64,000 bases of DNA from SVFI01 sp045535935 (GTDB lineage Bacteria > Bacillota > Clostridia > Lachnospirales > Lachnospiraceae), in assembly GCA_045535935.1 (NCBI GenBank), contig JAZSMO010000049.1:1-64000 (forward strand). Direction: 5' to 3'. The position numbers and the translations under genes were made by a program. Below, in pieces: positions 43,193 to 51,612 of the stretch (its first letter is position 1; each line of letters starts with the position of its first letter). The notes under the pieces are model-generated. The model made no database searches. It was not told where the DNA came from and saw only the letters and a program-made list of their open reading frames with translations.

Positions 43193-43681
43193 GTGAGTTT
43201 TCAGTCAGTCAATGAACTTGAACAGTTCAGTTTTCAGGATGCACAGATTAAAAAGTTTGCGGTTTCGGAGGAACTTATTTCCTTTGAACTTGAGGCGGTA
43301 ATCGTTAAGGCCCGCAATTCGCAAAATGCTAACTTTACGGACAGCTATGCGGGAACACTTTCCATGCGTCTTTTGGGAGGAAATATCCAGAAGGCTGTGA
43401 AAGAAGGTTACAAATATTACGATGCAAACGATGTGCTTGTGGAGGAGGTTCCGGACACACCTCTTTCGGATGCAGAGATAGCGGCTTTAATCAAAGGCAG
43501 CAAGGATTATTATTTGTTTGACGTGGTCAAGGTGGAGGATGATCAGAATGATACCGGGCATTTCTTGTATTTGTTCGGGATAGATGCGGATGAGGAAACC
43601 TCCTACTGGTTCCAGATAGAATTTGACAAGTCGCTTCTGGAGTGGGAGAGATACATGAACAGGGTGCAGACGAATGGATAA
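43193..43681 (+). CDS. Hypothetical protein (GTG start)
   Basis: A 162-residue protein with a GTG start 8 nt after AAGGAGG. Largely acidic, no signal peptide or membrane helix. The body alternates beta strands (EELISFELEAVIVKARN, YYLFDVVKVEDD), ending in FGIDADEETSYWFQIEFDK. No recognised family. It overlaps the following gene by 8 bases and follows the lipoprotein by 12 bases, so it belongs to that operon. Confidence 0.7.
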   Translation: MSFQSVNELEQFSFQDAQIKKFAVSEELISFELEAVIVKARNSQNANFTDSYAGTLSMRLLGGNIQKAVKEGYKYYDANDVLVEEVPDTPLSDAEIAALIKGSKDYYLFDVVKVEDDQNDTGHFLYLFGIDADEETSYWFQIEFDKSLLEWERYMNRVQTNG

Positions 43682-44381
43682 AGGGACAAAAAAAGGTGTT
43701 ATCATTATATTGACGATAGTAGTGCTGCTCATGGCTGCGCTTGGTTTTGAAGCCTGGCTGGATTACAAAAATAAATTTGTCTATGAAGAGCATTTGGATG
43801 ATATTGTTCTCACAGTAGATGAGAAAGATATCACATTAAGAGAATTGGGCTACTATGTTTATACGGTGGAAATGCAGATTGATAAGCAGGCGCGCATCTA
43901 CAATCCGGAAGATCCGCTTGACTATTGGAATACCCGGTTTAATAACGGAGTGGAAGGTACGTACATATCGGAAATGGCAAGAGATGCTGTGTTTGGTACC
44001 TGCGTTTGCGATCTGATCTATGAGCAGATGGCGTTGGATGCAGGGTATGAGTTGACGCAGGAAGAGAAAGCTTCGGTATCGGCGGAGGCAGAAAATCTGT
44101 ATGTGAGGATGACAGAGCAGCAGAAGAAAATCACCGGGTTGACCCTTGAATTAGCAGTGGAAGCGGGAATGCGCAAGGCGCTTGTTTTAAAATTTGCTTC
44201 GGAATATTTTAACGGTGTAGATTTTACAGGTTACTCCGGATACAGAGAGGAGCTGGTATCCTACTCCGGAGCCTACTATAAAGAAGAAATTCTCTCGAAA
44301 CATAAGGTGATATATGAAATGGATATTTATGAAGAAATGAAGCTCGGAAGGATCACAACAGGATATGTTGTCGAATATTAG
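43674..44381 (+). CDS. Membrane-anchored SurA-like helical protein
   Basis: A 235-residue protein with an N-terminal membrane anchor (GVIIILTIVVLLMAALGFEAWL) and a helical domain (TVDEKDITLRELGYYVYTVEMQIDKQARIYN, ELTQEEKASVSAEAENLYV) resembling the chaperone part of SurA/PrsA-type foldases. No PPIase domain is seen, so it may be a chaperone-like remnant. It overlaps the upstream gene by 8 bases and ends this operon. Confidence 0.7.
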   Translation: MDKGTKKGVIIILTIVVLLMAALGFEAWLDYKNKFVYEEHLDDIVLTVDEKDITLRELGYYVYTVEMQIDKQARIYNPEDPLDYWNTRFNNGVEGTYISEMARDAVFGTCVCDLIYEQMALDAGYELTQEEKASVSAEAENLYVRMTEQQKKITGLTLELAVEAGMRKALVLKFASEYFNGVDFTGYSGYREELVSYSGAYYKEEILSKHKVIYEMDIYEEMKLGRITTGYVVEY

Positions 44382-44444
44382 TCAATTTTTCGTAAATGTG
44401 TCATAATTCTTTTGTGAAATTGTTGTGAAAATTTTAAAAAAAGG

Positions 44445-44473
44445 TGTACAAAATGAATTTTGTAGGGTATACT
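44445..44473 (+). promoter_or_regulatory. Promoter of the small RNA candidate
   Basis: TGTACA, 17-bp spacer, TATACT; the transcript would start near 44480, at the first base of the hairpin series. Confidence 0.65.
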
Positions 44474-44479
44474 ATGTAT

Positions 44480-44565
44480 AGTCTCAGGTTCGCCTGAGAC
44501 CCCCTCATAATCCGAAAGCCAATCCCCTCGGCTTTCGGATTTCCCCTTTTATAGGGGATTTTTTT
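44480..44565 (+). ncRNA. Candidate C-rich three-hairpin small RNA
   Basis: Three hairpins in tandem: GTCTCAGG-TTCG-CCTGAGAC (44481-44500, stable TTCG tetraloop); ATCCGAAAGCC/GGCTTTCGGAT (44510-44520 with 44530-44540) around a 9-nt loop AATCCCCTC; and a terminator TCCCCT/AGGGGA with seven T residues ending near 44565. The linker after hairpin 1 and the loop of hairpin 2 both carry CCCCTC. Unpaired CCCC-type segments are typical of Gram-positive small RNAs that bind Shine-Dalgarno sequences. No known RNA is recognised. Confidence 0.65.
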
Positions 44566-44592
44566 ATTTATGAAAAAAATTAAAAAAAGGTG

Positions 44593-44696
44593 TTGACAAC
44601 TATTCTTGTCATATGCTATCTTGTAGTCACAGCAAATGACAAATATAATTGTCAATTTGAAAAACAAGCTTGTCAAAATGAAAAAATAACTTGTCA
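44593..44696 (+). promoter_or_regulatory. XRE promoter with four 6-6-6 operators
   Basis: TTGACA at 44593-44598 with TATCTT at 44617-44622 forms the promoter. Operators of the form TGACAA or TGAAAA, six bases, TTGTCA lie at 44594-44611, 44637-44654, 44658-44675 and 44679-44696. The last three begin exactly 21 bp apart (44637, 44658, 44679). The first overlaps the -35 box. They fit autoregulation by the downstream XRE protein. Confidence 0.75.
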
Positions 44697-44727
44697 ATCA
44701 ACTGGAGATGGAATAGGAGGAGATAAA

Positions 44728-44943
44728 ATGCCGCTTCACAACAGATTAAAGGAATACAGGGCGCGGATCGGCGTTAATCAGCAGGAGATGGGACAGCTGG
44801 TGGATGTGTCGAGACAGACAATCAGCCTGATTGAGAGAGGAGATTATTCTCCGTCGGTCACATTGGCGATCAAGATCGCAAAAGTATTTGATGCAAAAGT
44901 GGAAGATATATTTGAGTATGAGGAGGATGAAACAAATGAGTAA
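44728..44943 (+). CDS. XRE family helix-turn-helix regulator
   Basis: A 71-residue protein that is essentially one HTH domain (RLKEYRARIGVNQQEMGQLV, RQTISLIERGDYSPSVTLAIKIAKVF) with an acidic tail. This compact type is typically paired with a DUF3169 membrane protein. AGGAGG precedes the ATG at 44728. The four operators just upstream suggest that it represses itself and the next gene. Confidence 0.9.
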   Translation: MPLHNRLKEYRARIGVNQQEMGQLVDVSRQTISLIERGDYSPSVTLAIKIAKVFDAKVEDIFEYEEDETNE

Positions 44944-45760
44944 CATGGAAAAAGAGTTAAAAAATACAGTAGTAAACAAAGAAGAAGAAAATAAGCAGCA
45001 GAACAAAAAAGCCGGAGGGTTATTTGTTCTTGTGCTGATCGCCAGCGCAGTTCTGGGCGGATTCATCGGTGCTGCAGGTGTAAGAACCATGGACATGGAA
45101 GGGGCAAGTGATATGACAACAGTGCTTGCACAGTTTTTCACAAACGGAATCGGCGTCGCAGCACCGTTTCTCCTGATTGCGCTTTTTGTCTTTGCACTTA
45201 TTTACAGTGCAACTGTTTTTTCAAAATGTAAAAAGAGATGGGCGGCGGAGAAGGATACAAACGATGATATCTTTGATGAGCTTGACAGCAAACTCAACAA
45301 TATTTTAGGTGTGATCCAGATTTATACAGTGCTCAGTTATTTCCTGTTTTCCGCAGCATTTTATTATGCAATTCATGTGGAGGGAACCATCTGGTTCCTG
45401 GTTGCGCTCCTTGTATTTATCGTAGATGTTGTGCTTATGATTGTTTATCAGCGCAAGGTGGTTGACTTTGTGAAAATTATGAATCCGGAAAAACAGGGTA
45501 GTGTTTACGACCTGAAATTCCAGGAAAAATGGATTGAAAGCTGTGATGAACTTGAAAAGCAGATGATTTGGCAGTGCGGATTCAAGGCCTATCAGGTGAC
45601 AAGCAATATGTGTGTTTTTCTTTGGGTTATATTTACCTGCGGGGCTATGTTTTTGGAAATCAGTCTGTGGCCGGTGGCGATGTTATCCCTGTTCTGGCTT
45701 GTGCTTACGGTTACTTATCTGGCAGAAGGAAGAAAACTGGAGAAAAAAATGAAAAAATAA
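44936..45760 (+). CDS. DUF3169 family membrane protein
   Basis: A 274-residue protein with about six membrane helices, grouped near residues 25-50, 65-95, 130-175 and 220-270 (GGLFVLVLIASAVLGGFIGAAG, TYTVLSYFLFSAAFYY-like, VWGVIFTCGAMFLEISLW-like). It matches the DUF3169 type. Family function is unknown; the gene is often next to an XRE regulator. It begins 8 bases inside the XRE gene, so the two are translationally coupled. The N-terminal 20 residues are Lys/Glu/Asn-rich. Confidence 0.85.
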   Translation: MSNMEKELKNTVVNKEEENKQQNKKAGGLFVLVLIASAVLGGFIGAAGVRTMDMEGASDMTTVLAQFFTNGIGVAAPFLLIALFVFALIYSATVFSKCKKRWAAEKDTNDDIFDELDSKLNNILGVIQIYTVLSYFLFSAAFYYAIHVEGTIWFLVALLVFIVDVVLMIVYQRKVVDFVKIMNPEKQGSVYDLKFQEKWIESCDELEKQMIWQCGFKAYQVTSNMCVFLWVIFTCGAMFLEISLWPVAMLSLFWLVLTVTYLAEGRKLEKKMKK

Positions 45761-45859
45761 ATTTTTTATCAAATCTATCCGGAAGGAATTGCACGAAGGA
45801 AAGCAGTGATGTATGATGTGTATGACAGAAATTTGTTTCGGTTCGTGGAGGTATAAAGA

Positions 45860-46225
45860 ATGGATTTTTTAAACAAATTAGGGACGAAGGCCGGTGAAAC
45901 CTTCCAGACGATAAAGGAAAGTGACGCCACCAAAAAGGCTAAAAATTATGCAGAGATTCCGGGCCTTTCCATGCAGGTGGGAAAGCAGGAAGGCATTGTC
46001 AAGAAAGCATACGAAGAGATCGGAAAAGCGTATTATAAAGCAAACAAAAATAATCCGGATTGTGCGTATGCAGACCAGATGAAGACCATCAAGGAGGCCC
46101 TTGATAAAATTGCGGAATTAAAGGCTGAGATTGAAGCAAAGAAAAACTATGATCCGTCCGCAGATGAGGAAGTTGCAGAGGTCGCTGAGCCGGAGGAAAC
46201 ATCGATAGTCGTAGCGGACAAATAA
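45860..46225 (+). CDS. Hypothetical helical protein
   Basis: A 121-residue protein, mostly helical (KLGTKAGETFQTIKESDATKK, AYEEIGKAYYKANKNN, ALDKIAELKAEIEAKKNY) with an acidic C-terminal tail. No membrane segment or recognised domain; the N-terminal part resembles small proteins fused to zinc ribbons, but no cysteine pair is present. It has a GGAGG ribosome binding site and a terminator downstream. Confidence 0.75.
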   Translation: MDFLNKLGTKAGETFQTIKESDATKKAKNYAEIPGLSMQVGKQEGIVKKAYEEIGKAYYKANKNNPDCAYADQMKTIKEALDKIAELKAEIEAKKNYDPSADEEVAEVAEPEETSIVVADK

Positions 46226-46267
46226 GGCAGGGAAATTTTCTTTAAAATATCTATTTCCATTAAAAAA

Positions 46268-46301
46268 GGCACTGGTTTATTATCCTTCCAGTGCCATTTT
46301 T
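46268..46301. terminator. Terminator before the prs gene end
   Basis: An 8-bp stem GGCACTGG/CCAGTGCC with a 12-nt loop and A/T runs on both sides serves both converging transcripts. Confidence 0.85.
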
Positions 46302-46326
46302 GTATATCCGGCTGATTGTTTCAATC

Positions 46327-47514
46327 TTATACGCTTTCTCCGTTTTTATATTTTGCAATAATAGCCTGAATACGATCGTTTGGATTGAGCAAATCACTGA
46401 TGGATGCATCATGATTGAGTGTGTCAATCAGGTATGCGATATATTTGCTCAGATCGCAATCGATGTAATATTCTCTGTTGAGAAGTTCCGGTGTCTGATA
46501 GATCAAGTTCGTTGTCAGAACTCTGTGAATCAGTCCTTCCTCATAAGCCTTGTCGAAGATCTCAAGACCATTTGTGAAAAGTCCGAAGGTCGAGCAAATG
46601 AAGACACGTTTTGCTTTGCGCTGTTTTAATTCCTGAGCTACCTCAAGAACGCTTTCGCCGGAACTGATCATGTCATCGATAACAATCACATCTTTGCCTT
46701 CCACGCTTGTTCCGAGGAATTCATGTGCGACGATCGGATTGCGTCCGTCTACAATTCTTGTGTAATCACGTCTTTTGTAGAACATACCCATATCAAGACC
46801 AAGTACGTTTGCCATATAGATTGCACGGCTCATACCGCCTTCGTCCGGGCTGATGACCATCATGTGGTCGGAGTCGAGTGTCAAATCCGGTACATTTTTT
46901 AACAGTCCCTTGATAAACTGATAGGTAGGAGAGACTGTCTCAAATCCGTTCAGCGGAATTGCGTTTTGTACACGCGGATCGTGAGCATCGAAGGTAATGA
47001 TATTGTCTACACCCATGGAGGTAAGCTCCTGCAGTGCAATTGCACAGTCCAAAGACTCGCGGGAGGTTCTCTTGTGCTGTCTGCTTTCGTACAGGAACGG
47101 CATAATCACGGTGATACGTCTTGCTTTACCGCCCACAGCAGCGATGATTCGTTTCAAATCCTGATAATGGTCGTCCGGAGACATATGATTCTCATGACCG
47201 CATAAAGAATATGTGAGGCTGTAGTTACAAACGTCAACTAAAAGGTAAAGGTCTGTTCCGCGTACAGATTCCATGATAACACCCTTGGCTTCTCCGGAAC
47301 CGAAACGAGGTACCTTTGTCTGCAGCAGATAAGAATCTCTCTGGTATCCGTTAAAAGCGAGACTGTCTTTGTGCTCGTTTTCGCGGGTGGTGCGCCAGTC
47401 AACGAGATACTTGTCAATCTTCTCGCCGAGCTCCTGGCATCCACGAAGTGGAATAATACCCAAAGATCCTACAGGAATGGTTTCTAAGTTGCGCATTTCT
47501 TCACGTTTCGACAT
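46327..47514 (-). CDS. prs: Ribose-phosphate pyrophosphokinase
   Basis: A 395-residue phosphoribosyl pyrophosphate synthetase, longer than the usual 315 residues. The PRPP loop VIVIDDMISSGESV, the pyrophosphate loop region YESRQHKRTSRESLDCAIAL, and DAHDPRVQN are visible. It makes PRPP from ribose 5-phosphate and ATP, for nucleotide, His and Trp synthesis. The extra N-terminal 50 residues and the MISSGE variant mark the larger Clostridia type. Start at 47514 with GAAAGCGAGG upstream; the longer frame lacks a ribosome binding site. Confidence 0.85.
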   Translation of the reverse strand: MSKREEMRNLETIPVGSLGIIPLRGCQELGEKIDKYLVDWRTTRENEHKDSLAFNGYQRDSYLLQTKVPRFGSGEAKGVIMESVRGTDLYLLVDVCNYSLTYSLCGHENHMSPDDHYQDLKRIIAAVGGKARRITVIMPFLYESRQHKRTSRESLDCAIALQELTSMGVDNIITFDAHDPRVQNAIPLNGFETVSPTYQFIKGLLKNVPDLTLDSDHMMVISPDEGGMSRAIYMANVLGLDMGMFYKRRDYTRIVDGRNPIVAHEFLGTSVEGKDVIVIDDMISSGESVLEVAQELKQRKAKRVFICSTFGLFTNGLEIFDKAYEEGLIHRVLTTNLIYQTPELLNREYYIDCDLSKYIAYLIDTLNHDASISDLLNPNDRIQAIIAKYKNGESV

Positions 47515-47533
47515 GATGAAATATCCTCGCTTT

Positions 47534-48499
47534 CTATTGGTGATTAAATTTTTTATATTTTCGTATATCCTGTCCGGTAAATTTGAGAAATTCAAAGTTA
47601 CTGATCATGCGGGAAAAAACACGGTCGGAATAATACTCTCTGAGCTCCTCGATGGAAAGGTTGCTGGAAACGATGGTGGATCTCCTGTGCAGATGTCGCT
47701 CATTCAGACAGCTGAAAAGTTCAGATGTAATAAACGAATTGACAATTTCTGTACCGAGATCATCGATGATCAGAAGATCGCATCCTAAAAGATCATGTTT
47801 GAACTGTGCGAGAGCTTCTTTGTCCTTGTTGCGAAAGGTAAATTCCGCTATTTTGTCAAACAGAGCGCCGGCGCTGAAATACATCACGCTGTAGCCCTGA
47901 TCCAGCAGTTCTTTGGCAATACAACAGGATAAAAATGATTTCCCGGTACCTACTGTACCACAAAAAAACAGATTGCGGTAGTGGGAACCGAATCCTTCAA
48001 TGAAATTTCTTGCACTTTGCACAGCTTTTTCGAATTTTAGGCGGTCTTCTCCGTCATAATATTCCATAGAAAGATGTGAAAAGTTTTCTGTTTCGAGCAA
48101 TCGCATCAGTCCGGACTGCTCATACAGATGAGCAATCATCTTCTGCTTCATGCAGTGGCATTTGCTTTTGTCCGGGAGATAACCGGTGTCCTGACAGTCT
48201 TTGCAGGTATAAATCGGTTCCAGATAATCCGCCGGATACCCATTGTCAGTCAAAAGCTTTTTCTTCTTTTCGGACAATGCATGCAATTCTTTTTTCATTT
48301 CGGAAAGAGCCTGTTTGTCGCCGAGAAGCATTTTTCTTCCGCGGGCAATGCAGAGTGAGGAGACGGAATCCGAGATTTCTTTGTATTCCGGGATTCGGGT
48401 GAAAACCTCTTCTTTGCGTTGCTGAAGCAGATGGCGGTTTGCGGTCTGAATCCGATCGTATTCGGTTATAATCCCTTGATATTGGCTATTTGTAATCAT
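47534..48499 (-). CDS. dnaC: DnaC/DnaI-type helicase loader ATPase
   Basis: A 321-residue AAA+ protein: N-terminal helical part with a Cys cluster (CKDCQDTGYLPDKSKCHC) like the zinc site of DnaI, Walker A GTVGTGKSFLS, Walker B LLIIDDLGTE, sensor motif SSNLSIEELREYYSDRVFSRM. It loads the replicative helicase. The start overlaps the dnaD stop by one base (TGATG), so it is translated with dnaD. Confidence 0.9.
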   Translation of the reverse strand: MITNSQYQGIITEYDRIQTANRHLLQQRKEEVFTRIPEYKEISDSVSSLCIARGRKMLLGDKQALSEMKKELHALSEKKKKLLTDNGYPADYLEPIYTCKDCQDTGYLPDKSKCHCMKQKMIAHLYEQSGLMRLLETENFSHLSMEYYDGEDRLKFEKAVQSARNFIEGFGSHYRNLFFCGTVGTGKSFLSCCIAKELLDQGYSVMYFSAGALFDKIAEFTFRNKDKEALAQFKHDLLGCDLLIIDDLGTEIVNSFITSELFSCLNERHLHRRSTIVSSNLSIEELREYYSDRVFSRMISNFEFLKFTGQDIRKYKKFNHQ

Positions 48500-49596
48500 C
48501 AGTTGCTGAATAATTCCTTTTCTAATTGATCATAGTCGTAGCTTCTCTGCTGGGAGAAACTGTTAAATGTATTGACCGGGCGGGAAGCCTGTTTGGTCGC
48601 CGGGCGGTTGGCCTTCTCTTTTTGGAAGGTTTCCTCGGCTTTTCGGATATCGCCTAACGTGCGGATTCCTGCTTTGTGCCATTTGGAAAGAATGCCTTCC
48701 GTATATTCAAAGCGGTGGCTGTCTACTGCGAGAACCGTCTTTTCACATGCGGCGAGAATGACCTCCTGTGAAAAACCATACTGCTTATTCCATTTTTGAA
48801 TAAAATCAGCTTCCTGCGCAGTCGGATCGCTCTGGCGTCCGAGAGCCTTCATCACCGTGTACACCAGCTTGTCATAGCGGGTGGAGCGGAGCTTGGCCTG
48901 GCGTACGGTGGAAATGCCTTCTGTCGCCCAATTGACAGCGACCTTTTCTATGTAACGCATTTCTCTTTTGCCTTTTCCGACACAGTATTCAATCAGATAA
49001 TCAATCAGATCGGTGGAAAGTTTAAGCTCCTGATAAATAAAAAGAAGCGATTTCATGTCAACAGCCGACAAGGTTCTGCCAAGATAGGTTTCTGCCACAA
49101 ACAAAAGCTGGGACGCTTCTTCGTTCTTTTTGAAGGCAGCGATATCATCCAATGAGTAGGACGGCTTGTTGAAGCTCGGCGCTGCGGCCTTCGCAGGTGA
49201 CGACTTCCGCAGTGTCTCCTGAGGCTGTGAAACCTGAGGCGACGGGAGCGGAGTCAGCGCTGCCTTCGGCATAGGAACAATCTGAGCCTCTTTGGTCGGC
49301 GCAGATGCTGATTTCATATGCAGAGCGCAGATTTCGCCTTTTTCATCATAGTCAAGCTGGATCAGATTCTGCTTTTCCCAGTATGTAAGTGCACGGGTGA
49401 CATCTTTTTCCGTATGGTTAAACTTGTCTGCGATATCAGAAATGCTGGTCGGCAGATTGGAGCTCATCATGCGGAGAAGATACAGATATATTTTTATCTG
49501 TGCATCGTTGGCATCTTTCATATATTCATCAATAAACTGATTGGACACAACGGTCGAATCCGTCAGGTTGTCCTTATAAATCGTAAGGCGACTCAT
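48499..49596 (-). CDS. dnaD: DnaD domain primosome protein
   Basis: A 365-residue protein: N-terminal winged helix (IKIYLYLLRMMSSNLPTSISDIADKF), Pro/Ala-rich linker, then two DnaB_2/DnaD repeats (LSAVDMKSLLFIYQELKLSTDLIDYLIEYC and EVILAACEKTVLAVDSHRFEYTEGILSKWHKAGI). It remodels DNA during primosome assembly. GGGGT sits 6 nt before the ATG at 49596; the ATG at 49602 would touch it. Confidence 0.88.
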   Translation of the reverse strand: MSRLTIYKDNLTDSTVVSNQFIDEYMKDANDAQIKIYLYLLRMMSSNLPTSISDIADKFNHTEKDVTRALTYWEKQNLIQLDYDEKGEICALHMKSASAPTKEAQIVPMPKAALTPLPSPQVSQPQETLRKSSPAKAAAPSFNKPSYSLDDIAAFKKNEEASQLLFVAETYLGRTLSAVDMKSLLFIYQELKLSTDLIDYLIEYCVGKGKREMRYIEKVAVNWATEGISTVRQAKLRSTRYDKLVYTVMKALGRQSDPTAQEADFIQKWNKQYGFSQEVILAACEKTVLAVDSHRFEYTEGILSKWHKAGIRTLGDIRKAEETFQKEKANRPATKQASRPVNTFNSFSQQRSYDYDQLEKELFSN

Positions 49597-49812
49597 TTTC
49601 ATACCCCTATTCCGGTTTTTCTTTTAGCATATGAATTATAGCACAGACCTTTTCAAAAAGAAATAGAAGTTTTTGCGCAAACCCTTGAAAACACTGGGTT
49701 TGCGCAAAATGTGGACAATGTGCAAAAAGTGGATAACTTAATAAAAACACTTAACATAATAGTGAAAAACAGCGGAAATATCGCACACGCCAAGAAAAGT
49801 TATGTAAACAAA

Positions 49813-49862
49813 AATATCCACATTAAAAATACTGTCAATGCACAGGATTTAATGTGGATATT
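49813..49862 (-). terminator. Terminator of murC, overlapping DnaA-box-like sequences
   Basis: A perfect 15-bp inverted repeat AATATCCACATTAAA / TTTAATGTGGATATT with a 20-nt loop. On the minus strand it ends in TTTTTGTTT after the murC stop. The arms contain ATATCCACA, a DnaA-box-like sequence. Confidence 0.75.
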
Positions 49863-49872
49863 GTGGATAAGT

Positions 49873-51261
49873 TTATATTCCCAGTAGGTTTTCGCCGATT
49901 TTAAACACATCTCCGGCGCCCATAGTTATCAACAAATCATTTGGCTCACATTTTTCTAATAAAAAATTTTCAATGGCATCAAAGGATGAAAAATAGTGGC
50001 AGTTTCCTCCCAGTTTTTCAATTTCTGCCTGTAGGGTTTTGGAACTGATCCCGAGAGTGTCGGTTTCTCTGGCGGCGTAAATGTCGGCCAGAACGACCTC
50101 GTCGGCCAGGCTGAGTGCCTTGGCAAACTCCGGTAAAAGTGCCTTTGTTCTTGTGTAGGTGTGAGGCTGGAACACGCACCAGGTCGTTTTGTGCGGATAT
50201 TTTTTTGCGGTTTGCAAAGTTGCAGTAATTTCTGTTGGGTGATGCGCATAATCATCTATAACAGTAGTTTTGCCAAGCATTCCTTTGTATTGGAAGCGAC
50301 GGTCGGTTCCGCTGAATGCAAGCGCTCCCTTTTGAATGTCTTCTGTTTGTCCTCCCAGAAGAACCGCGACTGCAATGGCTGCAAGGGAGTTGGAAACATT
50401 GTGCTCGCCGGTAACGCCGAGAGTCACGGAAAAGGACTCTTCGCCGTCGTCCGTCTTCCTGTGGAATGTGTAGGATGGACGTGCCATCTCGTCGTAGGTA
50501 ATGTCCGTAGCGTATACGTCAAAGGACGGGTCACATCCGTAAGTGATAACACGGCACTTGAGGTTTTCGGTGATTTCCGAAATATCAGGGATTTCACCGT
50601 TAATCACAAGTGTTCCGTCCTCCGGTAAAAGTTCCGAAAACAGACGGAAGGAATGACGGATGTCCGCAAGGTCTTTAAAGAAATCCAAATGATCGGCATC
50701 GATATTTAAAATGACGCTGATCTTTGGGAAAAAGCTGAGGAAACTGTTGGTGTATTCACAAGCCTCCGTAACGAAAAGCTCTGACTGTCCGATGCGGATA
50801 TTTCCGCCGATGGTCTGCAAAATACCGCCGATGGAAAGCGTCGGATCCGTGTCCATCTGAAGAAGGATGGATGAGAGCATGGAAGTTGTCGTTGTCTTTC
50901 CATGGGTTCCGCTGATAGCAATCGGTGTGTCATAGTTTTTCATGAGTTCACCAAGAAGCTCAGCACGCGTCATGCATGGGATGTTTTTTTGCTGTGCAGC
51001 CATGAGTTCCGGATTGTCAGGATGGATGGCGGCTGTATAGACAACCACATCCGGACCTGCGTCAATATTAGAGCTGCGCTGTCCATAATATATGGTAGCT
51101 CCTTTCTCCTCGAGGAGCTTTGTCAAATCACTTTCTTTGGCATCGGAACCGCTGACGGAAAAACCTCTCTGCAAAAGAATCTCAGCCAGACCGCTCATGC
51201 TGATACCGCCGATACCGATAAAATGGATAAAGGCAGGGTTGTTAAAATCAATTTGATACAT
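49873..51261 (-). CDS. murC: UDP-N-acetylmuramate--L-alanine ligase
   Basis: A 462-residue Mur ligase: N-terminal UDP-binding HFIGIGGISMSGLAEIL, the ATP loop GTHGKTTTTSML, central VTEACEYTNSFL, and the C-terminal DDYAHHPTEITATL and FQPHTYTRTK. It adds L-Ala to UDP-MurNAc in peptidoglycan synthesis. The start at 51261 follows GGAAGTG; an upstream in-frame start is out of family. It is transcribed alone towards dnaD but separated from it by a terminator. Confidence 0.95.
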   Translation of the reverse strand: MYQIDFNNPAFIHFIGIGGISMSGLAEILLQRGFSVSGSDAKESDLTKLLEEKGATIYYGQRSSNIDAGPDVVVYTAAIHPDNPELMAAQQKNIPCMTRAELLGELMKNYDTPIAISGTHGKTTTTSMLSSILLQMDTDPTLSIGGILQTIGGNIRIGQSELFVTEACEYTNSFLSFFPKISVILNIDADHLDFFKDLADIRHSFRLFSELLPEDGTLVINGEIPDISEITENLKCRVITYGCDPSFDVYATDITYDEMARPSYTFHRKTDDGEESFSVTLGVTGEHNVSNSLAAIAVAVLLGGQTEDIQKGALAFSGTDRRFQYKGMLGKTTVIDDYAHHPTEITATLQTAKKYPHKTTWCVFQPHTYTRTKALLPEFAKALSLADEVVLADIYAARETDTLGISSKTLQAEIEKLGGNCHYFSSFDAIENFLLEKCEPNDLLITMGAGDVFKIGENLLGI

Positions 51262-51612
51262 ACATACACTTCCTGTTCTTCTAAACATAAATAATTTTTC
51301 ATAATTATATAACAAAGCGGTTGTCCCATGCAATACAGGGAGCAAAAAGGATTTTTCTATTTTATACAATATTTACAAAAAGTGTAAAAATATTACAGGA
51401 GAGGACAGGGATAGCACCATAGAATGAACATAAAACATAAAATAAAGCGATTGTTTTTGTGCAAATTGCACATAGATGCAAGAAAAAAGTCAGAATTTAT
51501 TTGTAAAAAATATTCACTTTGGCGCTGTTGTATGCTATAATTCACTTAGCGTCTGTATTTGTCTGAATCATAGACAACTGCGACAGAGATTACACGAGTA
51601 AGGGGTGACATT
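51262..51612. other. Intergenic region between murC and glgC
   Basis: 351 bases without a gene. It holds a 7-1-7 palindrome TGTGCAA-A-TTGCACA at 51458-51472, an extended -10 element TGCTATAAT at 51533-51541 for glgC, and a small hairpin TTGTCT/AGACAA at 51562-51580 in the glgC leader. No small ORF or terminator with a clear role was seen. Confidence 0.6.

Noticed and set aside
49710..49870. Chromosomal replication origin
   Set aside because: No dnaA or dnaN nearby, no clear AT-rich unwinding element, and several box-like sites belong to a terminator hairpin.
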